Notes: generated by a model from the letters alone, not told the origin. A DNA stretch of 64,000 nucleotides from Euleptes europaea (GCF_029931775.1 NC_079312.1:15569821-15633820); one strand, 5' to 3'. Numbered from the stretch's first letter, positions 10,481-21,362 are shown. A program made the numbers and translations.

Positions 10481-11439
10481 AGCCAAACCTAGGACTGCAT
10501 GGAAGGAATAACGGCAGAGAAATTACTAAAGCTATTTTCAGTAGGAAAAAAGGGGGGGTATGTTTTTCAGAGTTGCTCCTGTAGGAAAGGGACACTTGTC
10601 ATAAATCTGATTTTGGGTACAGTTCACAAAAAGGACTATTTCACTTTTTGTTGCTCCATCAGATATTGCATATGTCTTCCGACAGGAGGTGGAACTGCTC
10701 ATTCAGTATTTAAACTACCATTAAACATTGTGAGTACAACAAATCTCTAGTCAACGATGGAAGTGAGGGGCGTCTTTGTGGGCATCTCCAGCTCCTCCTC
10801 TCCCTTCCCTCCAGCGGTTGGGGAAAAGGAGGGACCCTGGACTCCCGCTGTCCCCCCTCTTCTTTGGAGGTGGGACAGGATCATATATCTCATTCTGAAT
10901 CTGGCACCCGTGTGTATCACATACCCCAGAAAGTGGGGCCAGGTACACTTAGGAGAAGGACTCCTACCAGCCCATAGAAACATCCCAGGATTGCAAAAAA
11001 ATCCCCAAAAGAAAAAAAATTACAAATTTAACATTTTCAGAAAAACACGGAGATCTTGTCAGGCCTGTATCTCAGTTACTGTGTTTTGCTTTCGTTTCTA
11101 TCGCTGCCCCGACCACAGACTAAGCTCAAGGACAACTCTGCATACCAAAGCCTGTTTGAAGCTCTGAGAACTCTCCCCAAAAGAGTCCTGGGAACAGTCC
11201 TGGGAACAGCAACTATGTTTGTGTTCTGTAATCACTTGCAAATATCCTTGCCTTTATACTGCTGAGTGTTAGACAGCGAGCTTATTGCTGTCACCTTCCC
11301 TGTATGTACTGTTAACCTATTTTGACCAAGTAAACCAGCTTCTTTAGACTTGACTGTCTCTGATGTGGTCTTTGGTTCAGGTAGGGCAAGCGCTGACAGT
11401 GAAATACGTTATGAGATCTCAGTTGTCAGTTTGGAGAAG
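10481..11439. other. No gene; possible LTR-like end at 11270-11399
   Basis: No supported coding region. The tail at 11270-11399 has a G/T-rich run, AAGTAAA and a terminal CTGACA, somewhat like the 3' end of an LTR, but no partner or primer site was found. Confidence 0.3.
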
Positions 11440-11990
11440 GAGCAGTGGTGACGTGAGCCAGGCAGGCAGGGGAAGAGGAGAAGGCCTGCCACCCTCACCC
11501 ACTCTTGCCACCACTACGTGAGCCTGGCAGGTAGGTGGGTGGAGTTGCAGCTGCCACCACCCCCACCGCCCAGCTCTGTGGGCAGGCAGGCAGGGAGGAG
11601 GAGGAAAGGGAGCCGCTTTTGCTCCTATGCCATGGGACCCCTAAACCAGGCAGGTGGAGGCAGCAGCACTGCAAGTGGGAGGGGGCAGGGAGGGGAGGGA
11701 GGGGAGCCACCATATCCCCCCTCACCACCACATGAATCAGGCAGGTAAAGGTGGTGGTGCATTAGATTGACAGGGTGGCTGTTCAGGGGCCAGCAGGGCA
11801 AGCGGGGGTGGGATGATGCCCCCCCCCAAGCCTCATTTAGTCCCTTTATCCCCAGATCTTCCTGAAGTGTAGATGACACATTAGTATGATTGTAAACACT
11901 GAGTGCTTTGAAGTGCAGTGTGGTAGACTTGAACTGATGAGGCCTGGGTTCAAATTCCTACTCAGCTATAGGGTTGCCAGCCTCCAGGTG
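11440..11990 (+). repeat. Duplicated block, copy 2 (second part)
   Basis: Matches 3484-4040: CCTGCCACCCTCACCCAC, GCCTGGCAGGTAGGTGGGTGGAG, GATTGACAGGGTGGCTGTTC, and the SINE head that runs into the MITE at 11970. Confidence 0.7.
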
Positions 11991-12161
11991 AATTACAGGT
12001 GCAGATGACGGAAACTGGCTCCCCTGGAGAGACTGGCTGCATCAGAGGATGGACTCTATGGCATTATGCCCCCCTCAGGTCCCTCTCCTGCCCAAACCCC
12101 ACCCTCCCCAGCTCTGCACCAAAAACCTCCAGGAATTTCCCAGGCCACAGTTGGCAACCCC
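11970..12161. mobile_element. GGGTTGCCA-type MITE
   Basis: Starts AGGGTTGCCAGCCTCCAGG and ends CAGTTGGCAACCCC, about 190 bp with short inverted ends. Interior has CTGGAGAGACTGGC and CTATGGCATTATGCCC. No coding capacity. Confidence 0.7.
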
Positions 12162-12299
12162 AGCAATGAAGCTCAGTAGCTCTTGGCCCAACTTTCCTTG
12201 TAGGGTTGTGGTGAGAACAAAGTAGGAGCACCCAGTTTGTTGGAAACCCAATTAAAGGAGAAAGACAGAGAGACACAGCTGTGTGGGTGAAAAGGATTC

Positions 12300-12979
12300 A
12301 TAATGATTTGAAGAGAGACAAAAAACAGGAATTAGAAACCTTTAACCCAGCAGGACCCTGGCTATGCAAACCCACTCCTGAATTTCCTTCCAACTGGAGG
12401 GCTGGGAAGGGCTCAAGCCAATAAATGAAAAGCACCCTTGTGGTTGTCCTTGTCACAATATACCCTCCCCCCACCCAATAAAAAATTCAAGGCAGCCCAG
12501 TTTTCAAGGTAACATAACTTTATCAGAAGAGCAACATCTTTGCATCCAGTGGTATAACTGAACCACAACTGCAATGAATGGAGCAGCCTTGACAGGGAGA
12601 GGCAATTTCCTCACAGGTGCTGCTCAGTGTAGCACTGAAAAGAGAAAGGCCAGAAGATCCTCTTAGACTTGCAGGGGCCTCTTTCTTCCTCTCCACTGTC
12701 TTTGGTTGTTCCTCTTGGGCTTGAGAGGAATGGAGGCCGGAGGAGAATGGCGGGGGGTGGGAGTGGGGGGGTGGGGGACACGGACTATTCACAGCTCTCC
12801 TTGACCACAAGCCGGTTATTCTTTATAAACTGAAATGTGTCACTGTTGCTTTCAGAAATGAGACACAAATTTTAAAAAGGGAATGGAGGGAAAATGTGTC
12901 CCTTTTTACTCCAGTCAGTTTTGGGGTCTTTTAGCCTGGAGAGGCCTTTTTTGGTGCTCCTGGTGTGAAGAGAAGGGTC
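12300..12979 (-). other. 3' UTR and flank of the TRIM gene
   Basis: This lies just past the SPRY stop on the minus strand. It matches 59600-60419 downstream of the second SPRY exon (for example AACCCAGCAGGACCCTGG against AACCCAGCAGAACCCTGG), so the 3' ends of the two TRIM genes are paralogous. No canonical polyadenylation signal was fixed. Confidence 0.55.
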
Positions 12980-13474
12980 TTAAGAAGAAGAGAGCTTGAG
13001 GTGGCCATTTCCCCACACCCGAAAGAAGGGCAGGAGGGTCTCTCCAGAGAAGGAGGCTCCGGAGAACTCGTAGATCAGGGATCCTCGGTCAGCGTCCAAA
13101 AAGGCCACTCGGCCCCCAGCGTAGTTCAGGCAGACCCGGATCCTCTTGGGCTCCCCGGTCAGGGACAGCCCTGTAGTGTCTCTCCCACTTCCCCACAGCC
13201 CAGATCCCTCCCTCAGGACTAAATAATAACTCTCCCTTCCTCCTCACAGACTTTCTGGCCACCCCCAAACTCCATTCTTCCTCACTTCCCACAAGGACTT
13301 CCCAGAAATGGCGGCCTGCTGTGAATCCCTCACAGCCCAGCACAGCACCATAATTGTCAAATCTCTCAGGATTGCTGGGCAGAGCTTGAGTTTTTTCTCC
13401 CTGTCTCACGCTTTTCCGATCCTCAGACAGGACAAGGTAGCAGTTGGCTGTGTCTGGATCCAGAGTCACATTTG
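12980..13474 (-). pseudogene. TRIM exon 7, PRY-SPRY, frameshifted
   Basis: The exon opens after CCCCCCAACAG with CA AAT GTG, giving ANVTLDPDTAN, the PRY start. The PRY LSEDRKSVRQG and SPRY GFTAGRHFWEVLVGSEEEW motifs are clear, then GIWAVGKWERHYRA. From there the paralogue at 60420-60934 has 54 bases where this exon has 28, a net loss of 26, so the reading frame leaves the SPRY fold and ends at 13089 after about 26 unrelated residues. In the other frame the SPRY tail is still recognisable down to LKLSSS and a TAA at 12980-12982. Coding up to 13089 gives a product about 40% short of a full SPRY domain. A sequencing error is possible but a single-base error would not explain a 26 bp gap. Confidence 0.85.
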
Positions 13475-13714
13475 CTGTTGGGGGGGAAACGAGGAGACAA
13501 AAAGAGAAGCGTCTTCAGCCGGGAGATTTCTCCCCCTCTGCCCTGTTCTGCGTCCTCCTCCTGCTCCCACCTCTTCCTGCCTCCTCCTGACCTGCTAAAA
13601 GGCAGAGCAGCCTTCCTTGGGTTGCCAACCTCCAAGTAGTAGCTGGAGATCTTCTGCTATTACAGCTGATCTCCAGCCGATAGAGATCAAATCACCTGGA
13701 GAAAATGGCCGCTT

Positions 13715-16250
13715 CTATTTTTAATTTATTTTTTATCCTATTTTTAATTTATCCTCCAGGATCCTTACATCGGCTGAACAGAAGGTACTTGAATTGGGCA
13801 TGGGATTTGTACCCACCCCCCGGTACTCCCGTTTTCAAAGCAGAGTGGATTTGTTTAAATTCTTTAGGATACTTAAATTGAAAGAACAATTTGGCACATC
13901 GGCATCTCCGCCCAAATCAAAGGGGGTCTTTAAACCTAAATCCACTTATATCCCAAAAAATTGCAGCCATTTTCTTTCCACTTTTCAGTCTCTGGTACTC
14001 CGTGACCTACAAAAATTGGAGAATCATAAAGCCAACCATTGTCCCATAAGAAATATTTCTACTTCTCAACTTGACATCATTCAGGACCTAGCCCAGGATT
14101 CTTCCCTTATTTTTCGGCCGGCTGACAAGGGCGGCAGCTTAGTCATTCAAAATTTTGATGATTATGATCGGGAGAATTGGAGACAACTCAACAATACATC
14201 ATACTATAAAAAGCTTCCAGGGGATCCTACTAAACGCGTCTACAACATCATTAGGACCACGATTTTTGAAGCTTCTGCACTCAACTACATTGATAAACAC
14301 ACCGCGGATTTTTTGGTCATCAAACACCCTCGTGTTCCCATCTTCTATACTCTCCCTAAGATCCACAAATCATTGTCTCAACCACCTGGAAGACCTATCA
14401 TTAGCCTGGTTGGGTCTCTTCTTGAACCCATCTCCAAATATCTAGATTCATTTCTCCAGATTTATGCCACAGATACTCCGTCTTTTCTTTCAGACACTCG
14501 GCATCTCATTCGAGAGATAGAAGGACTTTCAATTCCTGAACAGGCTACACTCACCACTTTCGATGTCGCCGCACTCTACACCAACATCCCTTTGGATGAG
14601 GTCCGTTGCATCATTGAAGATTTATTGGATTCCAGATCAGAACCATCTCCTCCTACCCATTTCCTTATGAGTTTGCTTGACATCCTCTTCGAGAACAATT
14701 TTTTTCGTTATCAAGACACATTTTTTCTTCAAATTAGTGGTGTTTCCATGGGGGCAGCTTGCGCCCCCTCCATTGCCAATATTTTCATGGCTCATTTTGA
14801 AAGGATTCATCTTTTTTCATCTTCCATTTTCTCCAATCAAGTACTCTGGTACAAACGGTACATTGATGACATCTGTGCTATACTGTCTAGCGTGGAATCC
14901 TATCAAGAGTTCTCCTCATGGCTCAATTCCCTACATGAATCTTTAACCTTTTCAGGCAATATCAATACTCAAGAGATTGCCTTTTTGGATGTCACCATTT
15001 TTAGACTCCATAACAACTCTTTAGCCGTTAAACCCTATACCAAACCCACTGATTCTGGTTCCAATCTTCATTTTTCTTCATTTCACCCCTTACATCTGCG
15101 CTCCAATTTACCCTTCAGTCAGTTCCTGCGCATTAAAAGGAACTCCTCTAGAGCACAGGATTTCATTGCGGCTGCAGAGTCACTAAAATCTAGGTTCCTA
15201 AGAAGAGGTTACCCCCCTACAGTTGTTCAACAGTCTCTTGACAAGACCCTCTTAAAATCTCGAAGACAACTTCTTGAAACAGATCCTTCCATCTCTTCTA
15301 CCCGATCTCATCTTTCTAGAGTGGTAGCCTCTTTCCAATTTTCACATCTTACGTATGACATTAAAAAGATTTTGTCGCGCCATTGGCATTTACTTCAGCA
15401 CATCCCTGATTGCAATTTACCGCCACTACTGGGCATGAGGAAGACTGCCTCAATACGGGACATGCTTATAAAAACTGACGTGCTTCGAACCAAGGAAACA
15501 CCTTTTACTACAGGTCATCATAAATGTGGGCATTGTTCCATGTGTCCCTTCAGTTTACCCATTAAAGAAGTGCATTCCACTTCTTCCAAATTTTCTTACA
15601 CCTTACGGCAGTTTAGTAATTGTGGCACGCCCATGTCTGTATACGCGGTCCTCTGCCCGTGCCGTTTGATGTACGTTGGCTGCTCCTCTCGCCCCATCAG
15701 ACTTAGGATCGGTGAGCACAGGGCATGGATCAGGGCACGGAATCTTGAGGCTCCGCTCGTCCAACATTATGTTCAAGCACATCATTCTGACACAGATTTA
15801 TTATTTTTTGTTCTTTGGCAGTTTAAACCCAAACCTTATTGCATACAGGACGCCAAGAAAATATTACTCCAACAGGAATCCCGCCTAATTTACGCTTTCC
15901 AAACCCTTATCCCTAAGGGTTTGAATAACGAGTTTGATCTGTCATGTTTTATTTGAAAATATCCGCCCGTCAGGATGGCACTCCTTCATTTATCTAATTC
16001 CTTCTAGGTATGTCCCTTTAAAAGTCTCTGCATGTTAAGTGCATTTCAGATATAAACCCCTCCCTACACTCACCCTTACCGCAGATTCGAAGACAATGTG
16101 ATACTACATGATGATTTTCGGGTAAGCCCTATCTGTATACGATGTTTATGGTTGCACTTTTATGTCATTGGCATTGCATTCATTGTATTATCATTATTAT
16201 TATTATTTAATTTAAAAATTTAAAAAATTAATTTAATTTAACAAAATTAA
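13715..16250 (+). mobile_element. Penelope-like retroelement (PLE)
   Basis: A 2.5 kb insertion carrying a long open frame and A/T-rich flanks, placed inside a MITE within intron 6 of the TRIM gene and antisense to it. The 5' side reads straight into coding sequence at 13737, so the copy is slightly 5' truncated. The 3' flank (15957-16250) has no further gene and ends in A/T-rich DNA. Confidence 0.8.
13794..15956 (+). CDS. Penelope-like reverse transcriptase with GIY-YIG endonuclease
   Basis: A single 720-residue open frame. The first ~200 residues contain the PLE N-terminal region, including DSSLIFRPADKGGSLVIQN. The reverse transcriptase core follows: PGRPIISLVGSLLEPISKYL, TTFDVAALYTNIP, ISGVSMGAACAPSIANIF and the catalytic LWYKRYIDDI. 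After a linker rich in CxxC (HHKCGHCSMCPF), the C-terminal GIY-YIG nuclease shows YAVLCPCRLMYVGCSS and RLRIGEHR, with the last GIY-YIG acidic region in LLQQESRLIYAFQTL. PLEs copy themselves by priming at a nick made by this nuclease. The frame is open upstream of the first Met (codons reading LTSAEQKVLELG), so the true start is missing or further 5'. An open frame this long suggests a young copy. It has no role in the host gene. Confidence 0.88.
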   Translation: MGMGFVPTPRYSRFQSRVDLFKFFRILKLKEQFGTSASPPKSKGVFKPKSTYIPKNCSHFLSTFQSLVLRDLQKLENHKANHCPIRNISTSQLDIIQDLAQDSSLIFRPADKGGSLVIQNFDDYDRENWRQLNNTSYYKKLPGDPTKRVYNIIRTTIFEASALNYIDKHTADFLVIKHPRVPIFYTLPKIHKSLSQPPGRPIISLVGSLLEPISKYLDSFLQIYATDTPSFLSDTRHLIREIEGLSIPEQATLTTFDVAALYTNIPLDEVRCIIEDLLDSRSEPSPPTHFLMSLLDILFENNFFRYQDTFFLQISGVSMGAACAPSIANIFMAHFERIHLFSSSIFSNQVLWYKRYIDDICAILSSVESYQEFSSWLNSLHESLTFSGNINTQEIAFLDVTIFRLHNNSLAVKPYTKPTDSGSNLHFSSFHPLHLRSNLPFSQFLRIKRNSSRAQDFIAAAESLKSRFLRRGYPPTVVQQSLDKTLLKSRRQLLETDPSISSTRSHLSRVVASFQFSHLTYDIKKILSRHWHLLQHIPDCNLPPLLGMRKTASIRDMLIKTDVLRTKETPFTTGHHKCGHCSMCPFSLPIKEVHSTSSKFSYTLRQFSNCGTPMSVYAVLCPCRLMYVGCSSRPIRLRIGEHRAWIRARNLEAPLVQHYVQAHHSDTDLLFFVLWQFKPKPYCIQDAKKILLQQESRLIYAFQTLIPKGLNNEFDLSCFI

Positions 16251-16809
16251 AAAGCCCCTCCCCTCCCCAAACCCCACCCTCCTCAGGCCCTGCCCCCCAA
16301 AACCTCCCATCATTGGCAAAGAGGGACCTGGCAACCCTAAGTCTTCCTGTGTGCTTCAAGAAAAGGCAGGTAAAATTCACAATAAAATCCCACAGTAACC
16401 CAACCCATTTCTTCCCATATCCTGTCCCAAGCGGAGAACCTCGAGAGAGAAGAGAATCAGGGATATTTCAGTCACAGGATTCCCCCCCGCCCTAAGAAAT
16501 CACACGAGAGAGCATTTACAGAAAACCCAAATCACATGAAAATGAGCAGAGGCACATAATGGGTTAAACATATCTCAAAACAGGAAATACCACTGAATTT
16601 GTCTTTCATTGACTCTGAACAAAAGAGACTGGAAGGGGGTTCCCATTGCTTTCAGCTTGCCAGGGAGATGTGTGTCTCAGTTGGCATTTGGGACCATTTT
16701 GGAGGACTTGGAATGGTTTCTATATTCCAGTGAAAGAACAAAGATTGGACTGAATGCAGCTTCTCAGGGAATGTCCTGTAAGGTAACGTTACGTCAGCAA
16801 TAAAGTGGA

Positions 16810-17370
16810 GCTGATGTCCTGCCTGCACCCCTCAGAAGATGCCTGCGAGATCAGACCCTCACTCCACAGCCTGAACAACCTGCCTTCTACCCTTCTGTCT
16901 TTTAAAAGGTTGCAACATCCAGCCTGATGAAGACCTCTGCTGTGCTTGAAAGCTTACACAACATTTTGTGCCAATTTAAATAATAAATAATGAATTGATT
17001 TTGCTCTTAATATTGTCGAAGGCTTTCACGGTCAGAGTTCATTGGTTCTTGTAGGTTATCCGGGCTGTGTAACCGTGGTCTTGGAATTTTCTTTCCTGAC
17101 GTTTCGCCAGCAACTGTGGCAGGCATCTTCAGAGTAGTAACACTGAAGAGACACTGGAGAGACACTGTCCTTCAGTGTTACTACTCTGAAGATGCCTGCC
17201 ACAGTTGCTGGCGAAACGTCAGGAAAGAAAATTCCAAGACCACGGTTACACAGCCCGGATAACCTACAAGAACCAATGATTTTGCTCTTGTTTGCATGGA
17301 CCACTACAGCTGTACAAGTTTTTCCTGGATCCCAAGAATGACATTTCTATCCAACCCAGCAGCCCACACC
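16810..17370 (+). mobile_element. PLE-like end, itself interrupted by a second PLE palindrome
   Basis: Contains CCTGATGAAGACCTCTGC...GCTTGAAAGCTTACAC and, after the insertion at 17009-17276, GTTTGCATGGACCACTAC and GCTGTACAAGTTTTTCC. The same pieces run uninterrupted at about 57060-57215. A CTGATGA...GAAA pair suggests the hammerhead-like end of a PLE. Confidence 0.5.
16996..17289. mobile_element. Palindromic PLE-end insertion with 13 bp TSD
   Basis: TSD TGATTTTGCTCTT at 16996-17008 and 17277-17289. Inside, arms at 17041-17148 and 17170-17276 are inverted copies (GGTTCTTGTAGGTTATCCGG against its complement) with a ~21 bp spacer. Each arm carries CTGAAGATGCCTGCCAC...GGCGAAACGTC. Confidence 0.8.
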
Positions 17371-18650
17371 CCCCTCCATCTCATTCTAGTGATGCCTTTC
17401 CCTGTATATTGTCACAACAGAAAGGTCTAGAGACTTACTCTTTAATGAAGGCTGGGAATTCAGAGAACCAGGTACACGTATTGGTAAAATGTTATATATC
17501 TATATAATGATAATACAATTGCCTATTTGAAAAAAAACTAAAAATCTCCCCAGAGGTGAGGGAAGTAAATGATCACCACAAGGGTCAGGAAAATGGCTGC
17601 CACATAGGTGGGGAAATCTAGATGTTCCCACCCACATAGCCATCCAGGCTTTCCTGCAAACCAGGTTTAAGAAAGATCAGAGAAAATTTGGGAAACCCCA
17701 GCAGGTGTACAAATGTGGTGATGAAGCAGGAGGGGGAATCACTTCCCACAACGGTTAAACTCAGGGCTAATAACCTGTGAGAAGATGGCCAGGATCAAGC
17801 TAGAAATTACAGGAATATCCTTGTATTTGAATTCCTGTCCCCTCCCTGCTCCTGTGGAAGCAACTTATTGACAGCTCTGCAAAAACTAAGCCAGTTTGAA
17901 AAGAGCTGCAATATTACCAATTGGAAGCCTTTCTGCACTAGAGTTACCATCACAAAGCTATCAAACCTCAAGCATGACCTACCCTGGGCTGGAAAAACAG
18001 ATGCCTCAATAACCAACTTTGGCAGAAAAATGCTTATTTTATGGAACTCAACCAAGCAACAAACGTCCTTCGGCATCAAGAACGGGTTTCCTTGCCTCAC
18101 ATATATTTTGCAGAGCGTTGAAAACACTATTCGGATGCTTGCAAATTTGTCAGCACCAAAGAATAACATTTTTTAAAAGCAGACATAACTTTTCAATGAG
18201 GCAGAACTGGTTTGAAAGAAACTTTGCTGCCCTGAACAGGCACATACATCTAATATCCAGGAGATACCTCTCCAAAAACCGGTTCTGCAACTTTACTGAA
18301 AGCTTTGGTAAAGGACTGATATGTTGTGATACACCATCAATGCTGTTTGAAAATGTATTAATTTAAAACAGCCAATAACGGACCCTACACAGAAGGGAGA
18401 AAAACAGAGCTAAGCCAGCATCCGACCTGCAAACATCTGCCTTCCTTCTGTCTGAATTTCCTCTAAAATGTACTCAGGAGACAACCTCCTCCTGCCCAGA
18501 AGTGTGCATCCGAGTGACAGACGGGGAGGCGGAAGACTAAGTTGAAGAGGAGGCTTGTGAGTGACAGGCATGTCGTTCCAGTTCTTTTCCCAAACATTAA
18601 ACACAAATTATGTGTGAACAACTAGAACAGAAGCACCAGGGCAGGCTGGT
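17371..18650. other. No recognised feature
   Basis: Intron 6 DNA. No exon-like frame with splice signals, no recognised repeat. Two short open frames at 17807-18366 have no known motif. Confidence 0.5.
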
Positions 18651-18654
18651 CTTC

Positions 18655-18907
18655 TGCATTTATATACTGCCTTCCCCTCCCCTCCCCTCCCCCCTGTGAG
18701 GTAGGTGGGGCTGAGAGAGCTCTTAAGAGAGCTGTGACTAGCCCAAGGTCACCCAGCTGGCTTCGTATGTAGGAGTGGGGAAAACAACTGGGTTCACCCA
18801 AAGAGGTCTGCCGCTCATGTGGAGGAGTGGGGAATCAAACCCAGTTCTCCAGATCAGAGTCCACCGCTATAAACCACCGCTTTTAACCACTACACCATGC
18901 TGGCTCC
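18655..18907 (-). mobile_element. tRNA-derived SINE
   Basis: On the minus strand: GGGAGCCAGCATGGTGTAGTGG head, GAGAACTGGGTTTGATTCCCC B-box region, GGTGACCTTGGGCTAGTCAC, then a C/T-rich plus-strand tail at 18670-18693. Typical squamate tRNA SINE. Confidence 0.8.
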
Positions 18908-19440
18908 CATCTCTTTTCCACAGGTTGGTAGGGACTACAGTTCTTTCTTTTGTTCATCATCCTGCTTATTGTGTACAACGCCTGACAGCTTTTGACTTCA
19001 GTTCTCACAACACCCTTGAAGGAACCGTATTGTGTTATCAGGTCCAGAAGGAATCAAACCAGAGTCTGAATATTTGCATCTCACTCCACCCCCACGCCCC
19101 CGTCCATTATTCTGTCTGCTCCCTCCAAAGACAAAGCACACTTTAAAATTAGTGATCATCATTTGTATAACAGCAGGAGAAATAGCAAGAAACATTCAGA
19201 GGGCATTTAATCCCCTGAGTAACTGCGGTTCTCATTAGATTCTCAAGATTGACACACGTTTATGCAAGTTTACAGAAGCCATTTGGGTCATTTAATAGCA
19301 GAGCAGAGGTTAAGAAAAAAGGTATATGAAACTCTTGATTTGTTGACTGATATTGAGCCTTTGAAACTCTAAATCCTCCTCTCCCACCCAGTGTCATGTG
19401 AGTATTAATTAATCAAGGAATTAACATTAATTTGAGCCAG
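18908..19440. other. No recognised feature
   Basis: Intron 6 DNA without a supported gene or repeat. Confidence 0.5.
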
Positions 19441-19485
19441 GCTTGTGCTGGAGAATTGCCTTATGGTTGTGCTGGCATAAGTTTC

Positions 19486-19606
19486 AGGAGGGCAGGCATG
19501 TTAGTCTGCAGTTGAGGAGCGAGACTTGAGTCCTGTGGCCCTATAAAGACCAACAAAATTTCCGGGCTAGTAGCTTTTGAGAGTCAGATTTGACAAAGGG
19601 AGCTTT
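19486..19606 (-). mobile_element. PLE-like end fragment
   Basis: The minus strand reads CTCTCAAAAGCTACTAGCCC, TTTTGTTGGTCTTTATAGGG and GCAGACTAACATGCCTGCCC. This is the same terminal type as the right arm at 8961-9050, but without an inverted partner. Confidence 0.5.
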
Positions 19607-19610
19607 GGGG

Positions 19611-19820
19611 AGGGGCCGTGGCTCAGTGGTCGAGCATCTGCTTGGCATGCAGAAGGTACCAGGTTCAATCCTCTGCATCTCCAGTTAAAGGGACCAGGCA
19701 AGTCGGTGACATGAAAGACCTCCGCCTGAGACCCTGGAGAGCCACTGCCAGTCTGAGTAGACAATACTGACTTTGATGGACTGAGGGTCTGATTCAGTAT
19801 AGCGTAGCTTCATGTATGTT
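19611..19820 (+). mobile_element. tRNA-Ala-like SINE
   Basis: Head GGGGCCGTGGCTCAGTGGTCGAGCATCTGCTTGGCATGCAG resembles a tRNA-Ala (A box GTGGCTCAGTGGT, B box GGTTCAATCCT). Body CCCTGGAGAGCCACTGCCAG...GTCTGATTCAGTATAGC and a (CATGTATGTT) tail. Confidence 0.85.
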
Positions 19821-19984
19821 CATGTATGCCATTCCACAAAGGCAACTTTAAACAAAGAAAAACATGGCTCAAATACACAATTTGTAGCACCTTGAAAATG
19901 AGGGAAATCTGGAAAGCAGGTAGGGAATTCCACGTAGAGAAAAGGGATTCCCGACCTGGTCTGGGCCTCTCATGGGGAGGATTC

Positions 19985-21160
19985 TGAAAGGCCCTCAAGG
20001 GCTGATGCCCAGCAACGCTTCTTCCATCCTTTCAATATGGCGGCAGGTAGGTGAAAGGAGGCAGTTCATCCCCTCAAGAGTCCACCTTCTCTTTCACCCT
20101 GTCAGACCTCCTCTCCAAGTCAAGGAGTTTGTTTATCTTGGCATTCTGTTTTCCCATAACCTAAATTGGAATGCCCAACAAAAAGCAGTGTCCAACAAAA
20201 TTAAACCTGGGGTTGGTGCTATTTTCAATTTTTTTCACACCAAAGGTGGCAAATATATTCCAGGGGCTATTCAGGTTTTTAACCTGAAAATTACCCCAAT
20301 TATCCTCTTTGGTGTTGCCATCTGGATTACAGTCATCAATGAATCTATAGATCGTCCACTGCTTCAGTTCTTACAAAAACTCCTAAATGCCCCTCGATGT
20401 GTTGCTGGCGTTACTCTTCGTTCTGAGTTTGGCCAAATGTCACTTGAAGCTAGGGCATGGTTGGCCGCCTTTAAACTACACCTTAAACTGTGCTTTAGCA
20501 CTGAGGGGTTCCTAGCTTCTCTGAAGCATGACCCTTTCAAATCCTCATGGCAAAAAATCTTAGATGAGAAACTGGCGTTGTTGGGCTTCTCGCAGGATAT
20601 GTTATCAGATCTTGGGAAAACTGAAGCTTTTACCAAAATTAAAAAGCGCATTAAAGAGCTCGATTATAACAGCACTACTTTTAGTGCTCGTCGCGTCTGT
20701 TCATCCCAGTTCTTCGGAATTCCCCCTCCACGTGGTCTGCCTGCCTATACATATTATCTGACAACTCCTCGTCTCTGTAGAGCTTTTTGCTTGGCTAGAT
20801 TGAATGCTAACCCTTCTATGGTAATACAGGGCAGAATTCTGAATATACCATACTCAGACAGCATCTGCCCTTGCTCTTCTGGCTCTATTGACACATTAGC
20901 CCATGCCCTTTTGGAATGCCGCTTTTACGAGGAACTTCGATCACACTATATGTCCCCCCTTTTAATATACAAATCCAATGCCTCTGTGACTGACATAATG
21001 CCTTTTTTACTAAGCGACAGGGACCCCAAGGCTACATTGTCAGTGGCAAGATTTGTTTCAGTCCTTATATCCCTCCAACACTAGATATATGCTGCTCAAG
21101 ATCAATTGATCAAAGAGCTTCTAAGGGATAAAAGGAAAGGAAAGGAAAAGGACAGACCTC
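19985..21160 (+). mobile_element. LINE 3' half (I/Jockey- or Vingi-like), 5' truncated
   Basis: An open frame to 21084 encodes the end of a LINE reverse transcriptase and its C-terminal domain: EFVYLGILFSHNLNW, GVAIWITVINESIDRP, LRSEFGQMSLEARAWL, and a Cys-rich finger CPCSSGSIDTLAHALLEC. The apparent Met at 19972 is upstream host DNA; LINE similarity starts near 20100. After the stop comes a short 3' UTR and a GGAAA-rich tail at 21128-21150. About 1.1 kb survives with an unbroken frame. I could not settle the clade; the 1878-2140 endonuclease may be kin. Confidence 0.7.
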
Positions 21161-21329
21161 CTCAGAACAAGAAGGAACTGGCTGTGGCAGGGAGGGAGAG
21201 AGGTTGAGGAACAAAACAAGAGTGTCCAGTAATGTTATCTCTGGAAAAACACTAAGCAGAACAACACAAATTGTAAGGTGAAGCTTTTAAGTTAAGAAAT
21301 AATTGAACAGTGTATAAAGAAAAGATTAC

Positions 21330-21362
21330 CTTTCTGCAGGTGAAGTCCAGAATCCAGAGTGT
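21330..21362 (-). CDS. TRIM exon 6 (33 bp)
   Basis: Minus strand: CTTCTTCAG, then the exon starting ACACTCTGGATTCTGG and ending CTGCAGAAAG, then GTAATC. With the G of exon 5 it reads DTLDSGLHLQK, and its last G plus CA of exon 7 gives the Ala of ANVTLDPD. A small exon of this type directly before PRY-SPRY is usual in RFP-like TRIM genes. The copia nest starts 108 bp away, in intron 5. Confidence 0.85.

Larger units (their letters stand above)
13619..16338. mobile_element. GGGTTGCCA-type MITE split by a PLE
   Basis: The left part (13619-13714, GGGTTGCCAACCTCC...GAGAAAATGGCCGCTT) and right part (16252-16338, AAGCCCCTCCCCTCCCC...CTGGCAACCCT) together match the uninterrupted copy at 48261-48462. 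The Penelope-like element lies between them. Confidence 0.75.

Noticed and set aside
11270-11399. LTR-like end with AAGTAAA and CTGACA
   Set aside because: No partner LTR, primer site, TSD or element body; too little to support an LTR.
17807-18366. Frames of 102-120 residues on both strands in intron 6
   Set aside because: No recognisable domain, overlap on opposite strands, and no splice signals of note.
19630-19705. A possible tRNA-Ala gene (also at 24488 and 41820)
   Set aside because: A and B boxes are present, but each is followed by the same SINE body or sits in a transposon, and the stems are degraded, so these are SINE heads.
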